DNA of 64,000 nucleotides from the NCBI GenBank assembly GCA_937901255.1, contig CALCHN010000068.1:31172-95171 (forward strand), in the 5' to 3' direction. The notes beneath the pieces were generated by a model. That model did not search any database, was not told the origin of the DNA, and saw only the letters and a list, made by a program, of their open reading frames with translations. The stretch is from an uncultured Flavobacteriales bacterium. GTDB taxonomy: Bacteria > Bacteroidota > Bacteroidia > Flavobacteriales_E > Vicingaceae. The stretch's first letter is position 1. Each line of letters begins with the position of its first letter. Below are positions 8,252 through 16,996 of the stretch, piece after piece. Both the position numbers and the translations under genes were made by a program.

Positions 8252-8622
8252 TTATTGACTAATATTTTCAGATAAGAAAATGGATACCAGAAATATTGGA
8301 AATAAAAAAATAAAGCCTACAGATACTCGAAAATAAAACTTATAAATGGTTTGTTTTAGTTTTACGCTAATGAATTTCTCAAAAATTCTTCCAAGTGTTT
8401 CAAAAACTACTAATGTTAATGAACAAAACATTAAATAGATAATATGAACAGGTAGATAGCTCCACCAAATATCTGATATTTCAAAATTAAAGGGTAAGGA
8501 AACCAATACTGATAATGTAAAAGATAATAAACATGAAGTGAAAATAAATTTATAGTAGTTATCGTCTTTTATTGTTAAAAACGCTTCATCTGTTTTTTTA
8601 AAATATTTTTAGATTTATCCAT
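8252..8622 (-). pseudogene. Small membrane protein gene with an apparent frameshift
   Basis: A minus-strand ATG at 8622 starts MDKSKNILKK and then hits a stop. In the next frame the reading continues as a coherent protein to 8252 (TDEAFLTIKDDNYYKFIF onward, with three hydrophobic helices). The two frames meet at a run of seven A (complement of 8593-8599); one extra A would join them into about 123 residues. The open part alone could start at a TTG at 8506 and give 84 residues. It may be a real disabled gene, a sequencing error in a homopolymer, or a slippage site. I do not recognise the family. Confidence 0.4.
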
Positions 8623-8735
8623 CTATTCTTTTTTTTGTTTTTTGCATGTTTCCCCAATTCTTTCTATAATCTGAAGCCAAGCTATGTGCTGGAGACTACA
8701 GACTAAATAATTTACAACAAACATAAGCTTTTTTT

Positions 8736-9125
8736 TCAATGTTCTGCATAGAAACCCAACTCAATGAGTTGGATATATAAGGTCATTGTTTTTGGTCTCA
8801 TATATGATTTTATTTTTTCTCGAATTTCTGAATTTTGACAGTTGATTATCGTTGGATGGAAATCTGTGTAGATGTACGCATTTGAACCATCTTCAAATTC
8901 ACTATAACTCCGTTCAAAAAAATCAAACAGCTTATCAATTAGTTCCAATTCGCCTTGACTTGTCCATACAATCGCTTGTTCAGCTACATTTGTTAGGATA
9001 CTCGCTCCAATAAACCCAACACCCTCTTGGTCGAATTCACTCCATACTTCCAGATTTTTCAAATCTGGTGTTAAGTTTCTCAATTCGGAATAAAACATCT
9101 TTATATTTTTCTTTTTAATGTGCAT
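8736..9125 (-). CDS. Hypothetical acidic protein
   Basis: The 129-residue protein is soluble and acidic, with no signal peptide. The start is either MHIKKK at 9125 or an internal Met at 9098 (MFYSELRN). It alternates predicted helix (FYSELRNLTPDLKNLEVW; ELELIDKLFDFFERSYSEF) with an aromatic-rich strand region (AYIYTDFHPTII). It resembles in style the small immunity or DUF proteins common in Bacteroidetes accessory regions, but I cannot name the family. It lies next to the frameshifted membrane gene on the same strand, after about 110 bases of AT-rich spacer. Confidence 0.6.
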   Translation of the reverse strand: MHIKKKNIKMFYSELRNLTPDLKNLEVWSEFDQEGVGFIGASILTNVAEQAIVWTSQGELELIDKLFDFFERSYSEFEDGSNAYIYTDFHPTIINCQNSEIREKIKSYMRPKTMTLYIQLIELGFYAEH

Positions 9126-9196
9126 TTATCTATTTCAATTATAGTAGCTACCTATTTAGTGTTTGGTTTTTAATAAAAGCAACTTAACTCAAACTA

Positions 9197-9748
9197 TTAA
9201 TCCTTAAGTAACTTAGTAATTTTATCACTCATGGGGTTAGTTACCGAGTAAAACACATCTACCAATTCACCTTGTTTGTTAATAACGTATTTCTGGAAAT
9301 TCCATTTAACAGAAGAATCCATTACACCATTTTCACTTTTAGCTGTTAGCCATTGGTAAATAGGGTGCGTATTTTCTCCTTTTACATCAATTTTTGAAGC
9401 CAATAAAAAAGTAACCCCAAAATTCTTTTTACAGAAAGTAGCTATTTCTTCTTCAGAACCGGGTTCTTGTCCGCCAAACTGGTTACACGGAAAACCTATT
9501 ACTACGGTATTTTCTTTATAAGCTTCGTGTAGTTTTTGTAAATCTTCATATTGTTTGGTAAAACCACATTCAGAAGCAACATTAACGATAACGATGTTTT
9601 TGCCTTTAAAATCTTTCATATTTACTTCTTTACCATTAATATCGGTAAACGATAAGTGGTAAAGATTCTTTTTTTCTTCAGGTGCTACCTTTGAGTTAAA
9701 CCCTGAGAATAGTCCTAGTAATAATATCATAACGCTAATTTTTTTCAT
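9197..9748 (-). CDS. Glutathione peroxidase family protein (exported)
   Basis: This 183-residue thiol peroxidase reduces hydroperoxides, in bacteria usually with thioredoxin. The active-site cysteine is Cys61 in NVASECGFT, followed by IGFPCNQFGGQEPG (second Cys 88, Gln94) and a WNFQKY motif, which gives the Cys-Gln-Trp-Asn tetrad. A hydrophobic N-terminus (MKKISVMILLLGLFSGF) suggests export to the periplasm. The start is set at the ATG at 9748 because it opens directly on this signal. A frame ten codons longer exists but adds a non-signal-like tail. It stands alone, with no glutathione genes nearby. Confidence 0.9.
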   Translation of the reverse strand: MKKISVMILLLGLFSGFNSKVAPEEKKNLYHLSFTDINGKEVNMKDFKGKNIVIVNVASECGFTKQYEDLQKLHEAYKENTVVIGFPCNQFGGQEPGSEEEIATFCKKNFGVTFLLASKIDVKGENTHPIYQWLTAKSENGVMDSSVKWNFQKYVINKQGELVDVFYSVTNPMSDKITKLLKD

Positions 9749-9812
9749 GTGGTTTATATTAGTATATAAGTTTATCAAACAAAGTTACTTGAAATATGGA
9801 GAATAGAATTAA

Positions 9813-10202
9813 TTACTTCATAATTAGATTAAGACCATTTTTACTTTTTATCATTCTGTTTTCTTTTGGGTTGTCTTTTAAGAATTGAATAAGTACAAAT
9901 TTATCATCAGGTGAAATATAATAGAACTCACCTGGAATCCACATTCCTTCGCCTTTAAATTCTTTTGAATTATAAGAAAATTTATACTTTACAAAAATTA
10001 AAGTGTTATCAGTTTTTCCAGAGAAGCCATCAGATTCATATGCTTCTCTTTTAATTTCTATTACTTCCGCTTTTTTAATTAAACTATCTCTAAGGTATTT
10101 ATTTTCAATACTATATTTTAAGTAGAAAAAATATATTAAGCCTAAGAAAGCAAAAACAATAATGAGCTTAAAAATTAATGGTATGCGTTTTAAAATGCCC
10201 AA
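9813..10202 (-). CDS. Hypothetical single-pass membrane protein
   Basis: The 129-residue protein has one N-terminal membrane helix (IPLIFKLIIVFAFLGLIYFF, residues 8-27). A predominantly beta-strand domain follows, with TLIFVKYKFSYNSKEFKGEG and FVLIQFLKDNPKENRMIKS. The overall look resembles DUF3592-like envelope proteins, but no firm match is claimed. Its ATG lies only 4 bases after the stop of the lipoprotein gene, so the two are probably one transcript. The function is unknown. Confidence 0.65.
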   Translation of the reverse strand: MGILKRIPLIFKLIIVFAFLGLIYFFYLKYSIENKYLRDSLIKKAEVIEIKREAYESDGFSGKTDNTLIFVKYKFSYNSKEFKGEGMWIPGEFYYISPDDKFVLIQFLKDNPKENRMIKSKNGLNLIMK

Positions 10203-10206
10203 TTCC

Positions 10207-10680
10207 TTATAGACATTTCTTCACTCTTCTGGCATGAGCCTCTTTCTCTTCAACAGTATTTTGATTAACAGAAAAAAGCACTTTACATTCACCGGTTTTC
10301 ATGGTTTCTAATTCTGTCATGGCTTTTTCCATTTCAGCATCATCTTCCGTTTCCATAATCAATTCATTCAACTCTTTTTGTTTTTTTACACAATCGCAAA
10401 AAGACAAACCACCTTCCTCAACTATCGGTTGATTGTTAGAAGATTGCATGGCTTCTTTTAAAGAACCCGGAGATTCAGTTACTTCTTCCTGATAAACCCC
10501 TGTAGAACTAGTGTCGGCAGCAGTAATTTCAGCATTGGCATTCATTTCTGGTTCTGTTACTGTTTGTTCTTCTTCAACAACAATTTCTTCTTCAGTAGTT
10601 TCAGTTTCATTGCTGCATGCTATAAAAACAGTAAACGCAGTTAATAGTAATGTCCATTTAAAAAAGTTAATATGTTTCAT
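10207..10680 (-). CDS. Hypothetical lipoprotein with acidic linker and cysteine motif
   Basis: The 157-residue protein has a lipoprotein signal peptide ending in FIAC (cysteine about 22). A long Glu/Thr-rich low-complexity linker follows (about 25-90). The conserved-looking C-terminal domain contains FCDCVKKQKELNELIMET, MKTGECKVLF and a terminal RRVKKCL. The paired cysteines and helix pattern suggest a small disulfide-stabilised domain that recurs in Bacteroidetes lipoproteins of unknown role. It would be anchored in the envelope. It leads the two-gene unit with the downstream single-pass membrane protein. Confidence 0.7.
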   Translation of the reverse strand: MKHINFFKWTLLLTAFTVFIACSNETETTEEEIVVEEEQTVTEPEMNANAEITAADTSSTGVYQEEVTESPGSLKEAMQSSNNQPIVEEGGLSFCDCVKKQKELNELIMETEDDAEMEKAMTELETMKTGECKVLFSVNQNTVEEKEAHARRVKKCL

Positions 10681-11029
10681 ATATAGATATTTATTGGTTT
10701 TTTTTTTATGTTATATGGAATACGCCAGTTTATCTTTATCACATTTAGTGTGTTTCAGCATGTGGCTATTTCATAATAAAGTTTTTAGTGTTAATAGTTA
10801 ATATCTTCAAAGTCAAGAGGCTGAACTATAATGTTTGAGTTCAAGGCTTTCGAAGTTTTGAAAATTAAGAGTTTACTATTGTAAATGACTAATTTTTAAA
10901 ACAAGAATAACGAAGAAATCGGACATTAAAGACAGACTCTAATTACAGTCAATAAAATTATAAAAAAATACTTAACTAGACTTGTTTTTAATGAGCTTAC
11001 TTTAAAATTGCTATTTTTGTCCTTTAAAA
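10681..11029. other. Intergenic region between divergent genes
   Basis: This 349-base AT-rich stretch separates the lipoprotein gene from the exporter. I see no gene or strong hairpin. The only clear signal is the -7 box at 11012-11019 on the plus strand. Confidence 0.6.
11012..11019 (+). promoter_or_regulatory. -7 element TATTTTTG before the MsbA-like gene
   Basis: A perfect TAnnTTTG box ends 11 bases before the TTG at 11030. Transcription starting about 4-7 bases after the box would leave almost no leader for that TTG, or about 20 bases for the ATG at 11045. Confidence 0.6.
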
Positions 11030-12883
11030 TTGAGCAAGAAACAAATGCAAACCTACCTTAGAATATTATCTTATGCCCGACCATTTAGGAGTTTTTTGCC
11101 GTTTTTTGTTATTACTACTGTTTTAGGAGTAATTTTCGAAATTCTAAACCTTTCAATTGTAGCTCCGGTTTTAAAAATTCTTTTTAGTCAGGAAGCAACA
11201 GCAACAGTAGTTAGCTCACCATTTCCTGAATTTGCTTTTAGCGAAGAATATATCTCATCGGTAGGAGAGTGGTTTAAAAATTATTTGGTTTCTTTTTCCG
11301 ATAAAACAGAAGCATTAAAAATCATTTGCTTTGTAGCAATTGGTTCTGTGTTTTTTGCTAATTTATTCATTTTCCTTTCTCGATTTAACTTAGCTTTTGT
11401 AAAAGCTAAAATGATAAAAAACATACGTTTAGCGATGTATGATAAAATTACTGAATTACACTTGGGCTATTATACTAACGAAAAAAGAGGGGATTTAATG
11501 TCGAGGATGACGAATGATGTAAAAGAAGTAGAAACATCTATTATAGACACGTTGAATGCCATTATTAAAGAACCAATTCGGGTTATTTTTACTTTTGTAG
11601 TGTTGTATTATTTATCGCCACAACTTTTGTTGTTTTCTTTGCTGGTTTTGCCTTTATCAGGATTAGTAATTTGGAGAATTACCCGAATGTTGAGAAAAAA
11701 AGCCAAACAAGGTCAGGATTATTTAGGTAGGATTTTAAATACGATTGATGAGACCTTGGGAGGAATAAAAATCATTTACTCATTCAATGCAAAAGCCTAT
11801 TTCAGTAAACGATTTGCACATGAAAATGTAAAGTATGAGCGTGCATTACGATCTATGGATTACAAAAAAGGCTTGGCATCTCCTGTTTCTCAGGTAATGG
11901 GAATTGGTGTTTTTTGTATGATTTTATATTATGGAGGAACATTAGTACTGAAAGAAGATTACATGTCACCGGAAAATTTCTTGGTGTTTGTATTGTTGTT
12001 TGCCAATGTAATATCGCCACTAAAAAGCATGTTTTCTGTGGTGGCGGATATTCAACGTGGTTTAATTGCCGGAGAAAGAATTTTTACAGTATTAGATGCT
12101 GAAGTAAAAATTAAAGATGCTGAAAATGCTATAGCAATTGAGTCGTTTAATGATAGTATAACTTTAGAAAATGTATCTTTTAGTTATGGCGATAAAAAGG
12201 TGTTAGATAATATTAGCTTAACTATTAAGAAAGGAAAAACCGTTGCATTGGTTGGAGCGTCAGGAGGAGGGAAGTCCACTATTATTAACTTAATACCACG
12301 TTTTTACGATGTAAATGAAGGTACAATAAAAATAGATGGAAATAAGTTGAAAGATATTTCGCTGCACTCATTAAGAGAGCAAATAGGAATTGTTACCCAA
12401 GATTCTATTTTATTTAATGATACCATTTATAACAACATTGTTTTTGGAAATGAAACTGTCACAGAGGAACAAGTAATTGCTGCTGCAAAAATTGCCAATG
12501 CTCACGATTTTGTTGTTGCCTCAGAATATGGCTACCAAACTTATGTTGGCGATAATGGAATGAAGCTTTCGGGTGGACAAAAACAACGCTTGTGTATCGC
12601 CAGAGCGGTTTTAAAAAACCCACCAATTATGTTGTTGGATGAAGCTACTTCTGCCTTAGATACTGAATCGGAAAAATTAGTGCAAGAAGCATTGAACCAA
12701 CTGATGCAAAACAGAACATCTATTGTGGTTGCTCACAGGTTAAGCACCATACAAAATGCAGATGAAATTGTGGTTATCAATAATGGAAAAATTATAGAAC
12801 AAGGCACGCATAAAGAATTAATGGAAAATCCATCTAACGCTGCTTATAGAAAATTAATAGCGATACAAAAGATTGATGATTAA
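11030..12883 (+). CDS. MsbA-like ABC exporter (fused permease-ATPase)
   Basis: This 617-residue half-transporter has a six-helix membrane domain (about 15-340) followed by an ATPase domain. Walker A is GASGGGKST (near residue 409), the signature is LSGGQKQR (near 513) and Walker B is IMLLDEAT. The family exports lipids, lipid A precursors or drugs as a homodimer. The following glycosyltransferase gene suggests a cell-surface glycan or lipopolysaccharide role, but that is inference. The start is TTG at 11030, or ATG at 11045 (MQTYLRIL), which the promoter position slightly favours. A second, distinct exporter of the same type lies at 33.7-35.4 kb. Confidence 0.9.
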   Translation: MSKKQMQTYLRILSYARPFRSFLPFFVITTVLGVIFEILNLSIVAPVLKILFSQEATATVVSSPFPEFAFSEEYISSVGEWFKNYLVSFSDKTEALKIICFVAIGSVFFANLFIFLSRFNLAFVKAKMIKNIRLAMYDKITELHLGYYTNEKRGDLMSRMTNDVKEVETSIIDTLNAIIKEPIRVIFTFVVLYYLSPQLLLFSLLVLPLSGLVIWRITRMLRKKAKQGQDYLGRILNTIDETLGGIKIIYSFNAKAYFSKRFAHENVKYERALRSMDYKKGLASPVSQVMGIGVFCMILYYGGTLVLKEDYMSPENFLVFVLLFANVISPLKSMFSVVADIQRGLIAGERIFTVLDAEVKIKDAENAIAIESFNDSITLENVSFSYGDKKVLDNISLTIKKGKTVALVGASGGGKSTIINLIPRFYDVNEGTIKIDGNKLKDISLHSLREQIGIVTQDSILFNDTIYNNIVFGNETVTEEQVIAAAKIANAHDFVVASEYGYQTYVGDNGMKLSGGQKQRLCIARAVLKNPPIMLLDEATSALDTESEKLVQEALNQLMQNRTSIVVAHRLSTIQNADEIVVINNGKIIEQGTHKELMENPSNAAYRKLIAIQKIDD

Positions 12884-12899
12884 AATTTTCCCACCCCAA

Positions 12900-12937
12900 C
12901 CCTCCCAAAGGGAGGGAGTTCTCCTCCTTTGGAGGAG
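12900..12937. repeat. Twin GC-rich hairpins (CCTCC-type intergenic repeat)
   Basis: CCCTCCC-aaa-GGGAGGG (12900-12916) and CTCCTCC-ttt-GGAGGAG (12921-12937) form two tight hairpins just after the exporter stop. They resemble the other C-rich hairpins at 16.1, 35.6 and 50.1 kb. They may end or stabilise the transcript. Confidence 0.6.
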
Positions 12938-12988
12938 TTAGAGGAGGAAATAACTATTAACAAATAACAATTAACGATTATACAAAAA

Positions 12989-13948
12989 ATGAAGATTAGC
13001 GGATTTACAATGGTGAAAAACGCCACCAAGCTTTATTTTCCTATAAAACAATCCATCCTATCTGTTTTACCTATAGTTGATGAGTTTGTGGTGGCTTTGG
13101 GAGATTGTGATGAGGATGATACTACGCTTCAAGAAATAGAAAGTATAGGGTCCGATAAAGTTAAAATTGTACATACGGTTTGGGATATTAAAAAATACGA
13201 CAGAGGGACAGAAAATGCACATCAAACAGATATTGCTAAATCCCATTGTTCGGGCGATTGGTTGTTTTATTTACAAGCCGATGAAGTAATCCACGAAAAA
13301 TATTTACCCGTTATCAAACAAAAGTGCGAGCAGTATTTAAACGATAAAGAAGTAGAAGGTTTTTTGTTTAATTATAAACATTTTTGGGGCGATTATAATC
13401 ACTATCATTTTGCTCATAATTGGTATCCGAAAGAAATTCGTATCGTAAGAAACGATAAAGATATCCACTCTTGGGAGTCGGCACAATCTTTTAGAAGAAT
13501 ACCCAATTTTGATGGCAAAAATTATCGTCAGCAAGAAAACACCTACAAACTAAAAGTGGTGAATATTCCCGCAGAAGTGTATCATTACGGTTGGGTGCGT
13601 CCGCCAGAATACATGACCAAAAAGAAAAAAGCTTTAGATACGATACATAAAGGAGAGGAAAAAGCCAATAAAAATTATGAAAATGTTGCTTTAGAGTTTT
13701 CTTATGGAGCCTTGGGTAAATTAGCTAAATTTAAGGACTCGCACCCTGCTGTTATGAAAGAATGGATAGCCAAATTTGATTGGGCAGAAAAATTAAATTA
13801 TTCCGACCAACGAAAACCAGGAGAGCAAATTCATAAACACGAGAAGCCAAGAGTAAGGTTAGCTACTTTTATAGAGCAGAAAATTTTTGGTGGCAAAAAA
13901 CAAGTAGGAGGATTTCAGAATTATATCTTACTGAAAGGGAAGGGGTGA
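12989..13948 (+). CDS. Family 2-like glycosyltransferase
   Basis: The 319-residue protein begins MKISGFTMVKNATKLYFPIKQS, a start typical of small GT-A glycosyltransferases that act on lipopolysaccharide core or surface glycans. The nucleotide-sugar region shows VDEFVVALGDCDEDDTT, and WLFYLQADEVIHE (about 90-102) stands in the place of the DxD metal motif. There is no membrane segment, so it is cytosolic or peripheral. It follows the MsbA-like exporter in the same direction across a 105-base gap with hairpins, so it may belong to the same envelope-related unit. The acceptor is unknown. Confidence 0.8.
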   Translation: MKISGFTMVKNATKLYFPIKQSILSVLPIVDEFVVALGDCDEDDTTLQEIESIGSDKVKIVHTVWDIKKYDRGTENAHQTDIAKSHCSGDWLFYLQADEVIHEKYLPVIKQKCEQYLNDKEVEGFLFNYKHFWGDYNHYHFAHNWYPKEIRIVRNDKDIHSWESAQSFRRIPNFDGKNYRQQENTYKLKVVNIPAEVYHYGWVRPPEYMTKKKKALDTIHKGEEKANKNYENVALEFSYGALGKLAKFKDSHPAVMKEWIAKFDWAEKLNYSDQRKPGEQIHKHEKPRVRLATFIEQKIFGGKKQVGGFQNYILLKGKG

Positions 13949-13967
13949 GATTTTAGGATTTGGACAA

Positions 13968-14561
13968 TCAGCTTTTTTTTACTAAATCATTTCCAATATT
14001 TTTTTCTAAGTCAAATTTATAAGAACGGAACCAATAATTAAAGGAAACAATCATTATTAAATATAAAACAAAAGAAAACCTGAAATAATAAAAAAAGCTA
14101 CTTAGTAAATTTTCATTTTTTGTTTGGTAATTAATATCACTATTATTAAGCAAGTCGTAAATTTCAATCATATCCTTATCAGTCCCATAATCAAGGTTGG
14201 ACATAAACCAAAATGTTGAGAAAATTAAAAAAGCAATTAAAAAAATGTTCACACTATTACTAAATTGAATTTTTATATTAACAACAGAACCTTTCCCTTC
14301 TCTTAATTCTTTTATATTTCCGTAAGCTACAGGTAAAAAACTAGAATAACCAATCTTCAATACTTTTTTTAGTTGAAATTTATTTTCTGTTAAAAATCCT
14401 TCGTATGGTTTTGATGTCTTTGTCTGTCCTCCAGAAGAGAATTTAGTAACAACTTCGGTTATTCTGGATATTCTTGTAATTATCTCGTTTGAAGATTCTT
14501 CTGTATTAATTACATATTTAACTATTGGTAAAAAGTATATTTTATTCTTTAAGCTCATCAT
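13968..14561 (-). CDS. Hypothetical two-helix membrane protein
   Basis: The 197-residue protein has a soluble N-terminal half with strand-like VKYVINTEESSNEIITRIS. Two membrane helices follow in the C-terminal half (NIFLIAFLIFSTFWFMSN and FSFVLYLIMIVSFNYWF). Its MM start overlaps the stop of the upstream gene by 4 bases (ATGA coupling). It is the last gene of a three-gene AT-rich cluster led by a YiiX-like hydrolase. I do not recognise the family. Base composition is more AT-rich than the flanking metabolic genes, which suggests acquisition. Confidence 0.6.
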   Translation of the reverse strand: MMSLKNKIYFLPIVKYVINTEESSNEIITRISRITEVVTKFSSGGQTKTSKPYEGFLTENKFQLKKVLKIGYSSFLPVAYGNIKELREGKGSVVNIKIQFSNSVNIFLIAFLIFSTFWFMSNLDYGTDKDMIEIYDLLNNSDINYQTKNENLLSSFFYYFRFSFVLYLIMIVSFNYWFRSYKFDLEKNIGNDLVKKS

Positions 14562-15079
14562 TTATTGAGTTTTTCTAAATCAGATTCCCAATTTTCATCA
14601 CCCTTAATCATTTTTTTATAAATTTCTGTATCTACTATAAACGAAGTTCCCATAACTTTTCGAATTTTGGTTGCGTTTATTTCTATCCTTTTTAATGTGT
14701 CTGCCCATTTATAATCACCATTTACAACATTCATCAACCTTTCATTAATTATCTTAATATATTGAGTAATATATTCGTTTTGCCCTACTTCTGAAAACTC
14801 ATAGAACAAGTCACTTCTTTTTTTGTTATTACTTTCTAAAGCTTGCCATAAATAGTAATTATCATCTTTACTTCTAATATCATATATTTTACAGTCAACA
14901 CTATTATATTTATTATTTAAAAAGAAAGTTATCAAACATTTTGGAAATGTAATATTAAACCATAATTCATTTTCTTGTTTAATATCATATTCAATACCCC
15001 ATTCATATTTATTAAATTCACTTTTAATAAAATTAATCATATCAAATTCATTATCTCTTAATAGCTTAGTTTCTTTCAA
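14558..15079 (-). CDS. Hypothetical protein
   Basis: The 173-residue soluble protein is of mixed alpha/beta character: KYEWGIEYDIKQENELWFNITF near residues 25-46 looks like paired strands, and a helical C-terminal half follows (ADTLKRIEINATKIRKV). No signal peptide or membrane helix is present. It starts 7 bases after the stop of the hydrolase gene and overlaps the next gene by 4 bases, so the three are one operon. I do not recognise the family. A role as partner or immunity factor of the hydrolase is only a guess from the layout. Confidence 0.6.
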   Translation of the reverse strand: MKETKLLRDNEFDMINFIKSEFNKYEWGIEYDIKQENELWFNITFPKCLITFFLNNKYNSVDCKIYDIRSKDDNYYLWQALESNNKKRSDLFYEFSEVGQNEYITQYIKIINERLMNVVNGDYKWADTLKRIEINATKIRKVMGTSFIVDTEIYKKMIKGDENWESDLEKLNK

Positions 15080-15086
15080 TTATATA

Positions 15087-16031
15087 TCAATTTTCAATTA
15101 TTGTGATTAAATTTTTGGAGTTAAATATTGAAACAGGAGATATTACCGTATCATTTAATGGAATATTGTTTCCATAACGTTTCTCAAGAATCTTTTTTAC
15201 TTCTGGTGAAGTTAAATCAAAATCTTTCATTTGTTCTAATTTACCTATTTCAATATTTAATACTTTTTTATAGATTTTCCAAACCAACTCTGAACAGTAC
15301 ATTTTTTCATCAGACCAATCAAAATGTAAGTCGTAGCTTTTATCTAAATACGTTTCTGCTTCTATTCTTAAATCAATAATTTCTGCTATAGAGATAAGAC
15401 TATCGGCATTTATCACTCTTTTAACAACATAATGCTTGTCTTTACCTTGATTAATCCATTGTTTTAAGGATGTTTTTTTTACCACATTTGATGCCTCAAA
15501 AACGTAATAATCTTCTTGATTCACATATACAATACCTACATGACTATATTTTGAATTTGTAGCCTTTTGAACTGCAATACTTTGATTTGATTGGGATATT
15601 TGAAAGATAACATCACCACTCTTCAAAGGTTCATACTCTTTTAATTCTTTTTCTTTTTCAACATTATAAGTGGATAAATATTCATCCATTCGTTTTGAGG
15701 TAGTATAATTATTGTAAGCTATAAAAGAAAACAAAATACCAAATCCCAATATAACTAAAAGTATAACCTTCAATTTTGATTTAGAATTTAAAAAATAATT
15801 ATTAATAGAACTAAAAATCAAGGTAAATACTAACCAAAAGATTAAATAATATAGTATGATTAATATTGAAGAGGCTCCAGAAAAACCAATTACAAAAGGA
15901 ATTAAGTGAAAAAAAAATGCAATCTCAAAAACACCACTATGCGGGGAAGATGCAAAATATCCAGTCAGGATTATAAATAATGCTGATAATACCCCTCCTT
16001 TAATACTTGGTTTATATTTTGTTATCCACAT
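15087..16031 (-). CDS. YiiX/YebB-like NlpC/P60-type cysteine hydrolase with membrane N-terminus
   Basis: The 314-residue protein has three or four N-terminal membrane helices (about 12-108). A permuted papain-like YiiX domain follows (about 135-300). Landmarks are LKSGDVIFQIS (136-146), the histidine in YSHVGIVYV (His164), and MYCSELVW with the candidate nucleophile Cys246 and Glu248. Such domains hydrolyse amide or ester bonds in lipids or peptides; the substrate here is unknown. It leads the three-gene AT-rich cluster. The fusion to a multi-helix membrane anchor is less common than the lone exported domain. Confidence 0.75.
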   Translation of the reverse strand: MWITKYKPSIKGGVLSALFIILTGYFASSPHSGVFEIAFFFHLIPFVIGFSGASSILIILYYLIFWLVFTLIFSSINNYFLNSKSKLKVILLVILGFGILFSFIAYNNYTTSKRMDEYLSTYNVEKEKELKEYEPLKSGDVIFQISQSNQSIAVQKATNSKYSHVGIVYVNQEDYYVFEASNVVKKTSLKQWINQGKDKHYVVKRVINADSLISIAEIIDLRIEAETYLDKSYDLHFDWSDEKMYCSELVWKIYKKVLNIEIGKLEQMKDFDLTSPEVKKILEKRYGNNIPLNDTVISPVSIFNSKNLITIIEN

Positions 16032-16097
16032 TCTTCAAATATATAAAAAATACCGTTTAGAATGATAATTCTAATTGACTTTTGTATGTTGGGAAAA

Positions 16098-16115
16098 GTC
16101 CCCCTTTCGGGGGAT
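16098..16115 (-). terminator. GC-rich hairpin at the 3' end of the SixA gene
   Basis: CCCCC-tttc-GGGGG forms a tight stem 9-26 bases past the SixA stop. A second G-run (GGGGG, 16119-16123) abuts the stop codon. It belongs to the same C-rich repeat family as 35631-35644. A weak T-run makes its terminator role uncertain. Confidence 0.5.
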
Positions 16116-16123
16116 TTAGGGGG

Positions 16124-16618
16124 CTACTCTAACATTTTAGGATAAATATACCATTTTGTAGTACCTAAACCTCTAACAATTTCTTTCCAAGAGCTAATTT
16201 CTAACGCAATACAAACTACAGCACAGGTTGGCATCGCTTCCATAAAATTTTCGGTAAGGTAATCGGCAAACTCAGAAATACCATAATTGTGACTAACCAA
16301 AGCAACACTTTCTAGTTCATCTGGCAAATCTTCTAAAATACGTATAAAGTTTTCTCTAGTAGGATGATATAATTTTGAATTGAATTCTACATTTTTAAAG
16401 TTGTAGTCAATATGTTCACACAATAATTGTATGGTAGCTGTTGTACGTACCGATGTGCTAGCTATTATTTTTTCGGGATTAAAACCTAATTGGTTTAATT
16501 TCTGTCCAATTTTTTTAGTGTCGTTCATTCCCCTTTTGTTTAAGGGTCTTTCAAAATCTGATAGTCGGTGGTTTTCCCAACTCGACTTGGCATGTCTTAT
16601 TAAATAAATGGTTTTCAT
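16124..16618 (-). CDS. sixA: SixA-type histidine phosphatase
   Basis: The 164-residue protein belongs to the histidine phosphatase superfamily. The catalytic RHAKSSW motif is at residues 8-14, and the second histidine lies in ALVSHNYGISEF. SixA proteins remove phosphate from histidine residues of phosphotransfer proteins; many Bacteroidetes copies have no known partner. It is cytosolic, with no signal peptide. The length is normal and the start unambiguous. It is divergent from the tiny membrane gene at 16744. Confidence 0.85.
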   Translation of the reverse strand: MKTIYLIRHAKSSWENHRLSDFERPLNKRGMNDTKKIGQKLNQLGFNPEKIIASTSVRTTATIQLLCEHIDYNFKNVEFNSKLYHPTRENFIRILEDLPDELESVALVSHNYGISEFADYLTENFMEAMPTCAVVCIALEISSWKEIVRGLGTTKWYIYPKMLE

Positions 16619-16686
16619 GTGTTGTTTCTATTCAAGGTCGTTTTATGTTAAAATCTTCGATGAACTGTTGAGTTTTGTCGATTAAA

Positions 16687-16717
16687 TTTGTTTATATCGA
16701 TAAATTTACTATTTTTG
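16687..16717 (+). promoter_or_regulatory. Complete Bacteroidetes promoter (-33 TTTG, -7 TATTTTTG)
   Basis: TTTG at 16687-16690 and TATTTTTG at 16710-16717 are separated by 19 bases, the standard spacing. The predicted transcript starts near 16722, which rules out any translation start upstream of it and points to the ATG at 16744. Confidence 0.75.
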
Positions 16718-16743
16718 TAGATGAAAATCAAATTTTAGTCGAT

Positions 16744-16893
16744 ATGTTTATAGCGATATTCTTCTTTTCACTTTTACTATTGGTTTTAGCCTTAAGGTTC
16801 TTAGATGGAGTATCAACAACATCTCATGAAACTAGTAAAACTAAAAAATCAAGCAAAATATTTGATTTATCAGGAAATAATTATTCTTTGTAA
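16744..16893 (+). CDS. Tiny single-helix membrane protein
   Basis: This 49-residue frame starts at an ATG downstream of a well-formed promoter and ends 24 bases before a strong terminator. It encodes one membrane helix (FIAIFFFSLLLLVLALRFL) and a polar Ser/Thr/Lys tail. A longer frame to 16675 would begin upstream of the promoter and is rejected. The promoter-ORF-terminator unit suggests a real short gene; the alternative is a small RNA. No family is recognised. Confidence 0.5.
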   Translation: MFIAIFFFSLLLLVLALRFLDGVSTTSHETSKTKKSSKIFDLSGNNYSL

Positions 16894-16916
16894 AAATCCC
16901 AATTTTTATATTTGAA

Positions 16917-16950
16917 AACAGCCGTTAATCTTTTTTAACGGCTGTTTTTT
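16917..16950 (+). terminator. Strong Rho-independent terminator
   Basis: AACAGCCGTTAA (16917-16928) and TTAACGGCTGTT (16935-16946) form a perfect 12-bp stem with a six-base loop, followed by a T-run. It ends the tiny membrane gene and lies between it and the convergent S4 gene. Confidence 0.9.
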
Positions 16951-16996
16951 TATTCTTTTTAGAGTAACTCTATTAATATTAGAAGCTTACAAACTG

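Noticed and set aside
16675..16743. Upstream start for the tiny membrane protein
   Set aside because: It would begin before the predicted transcription start of the well-formed promoter.
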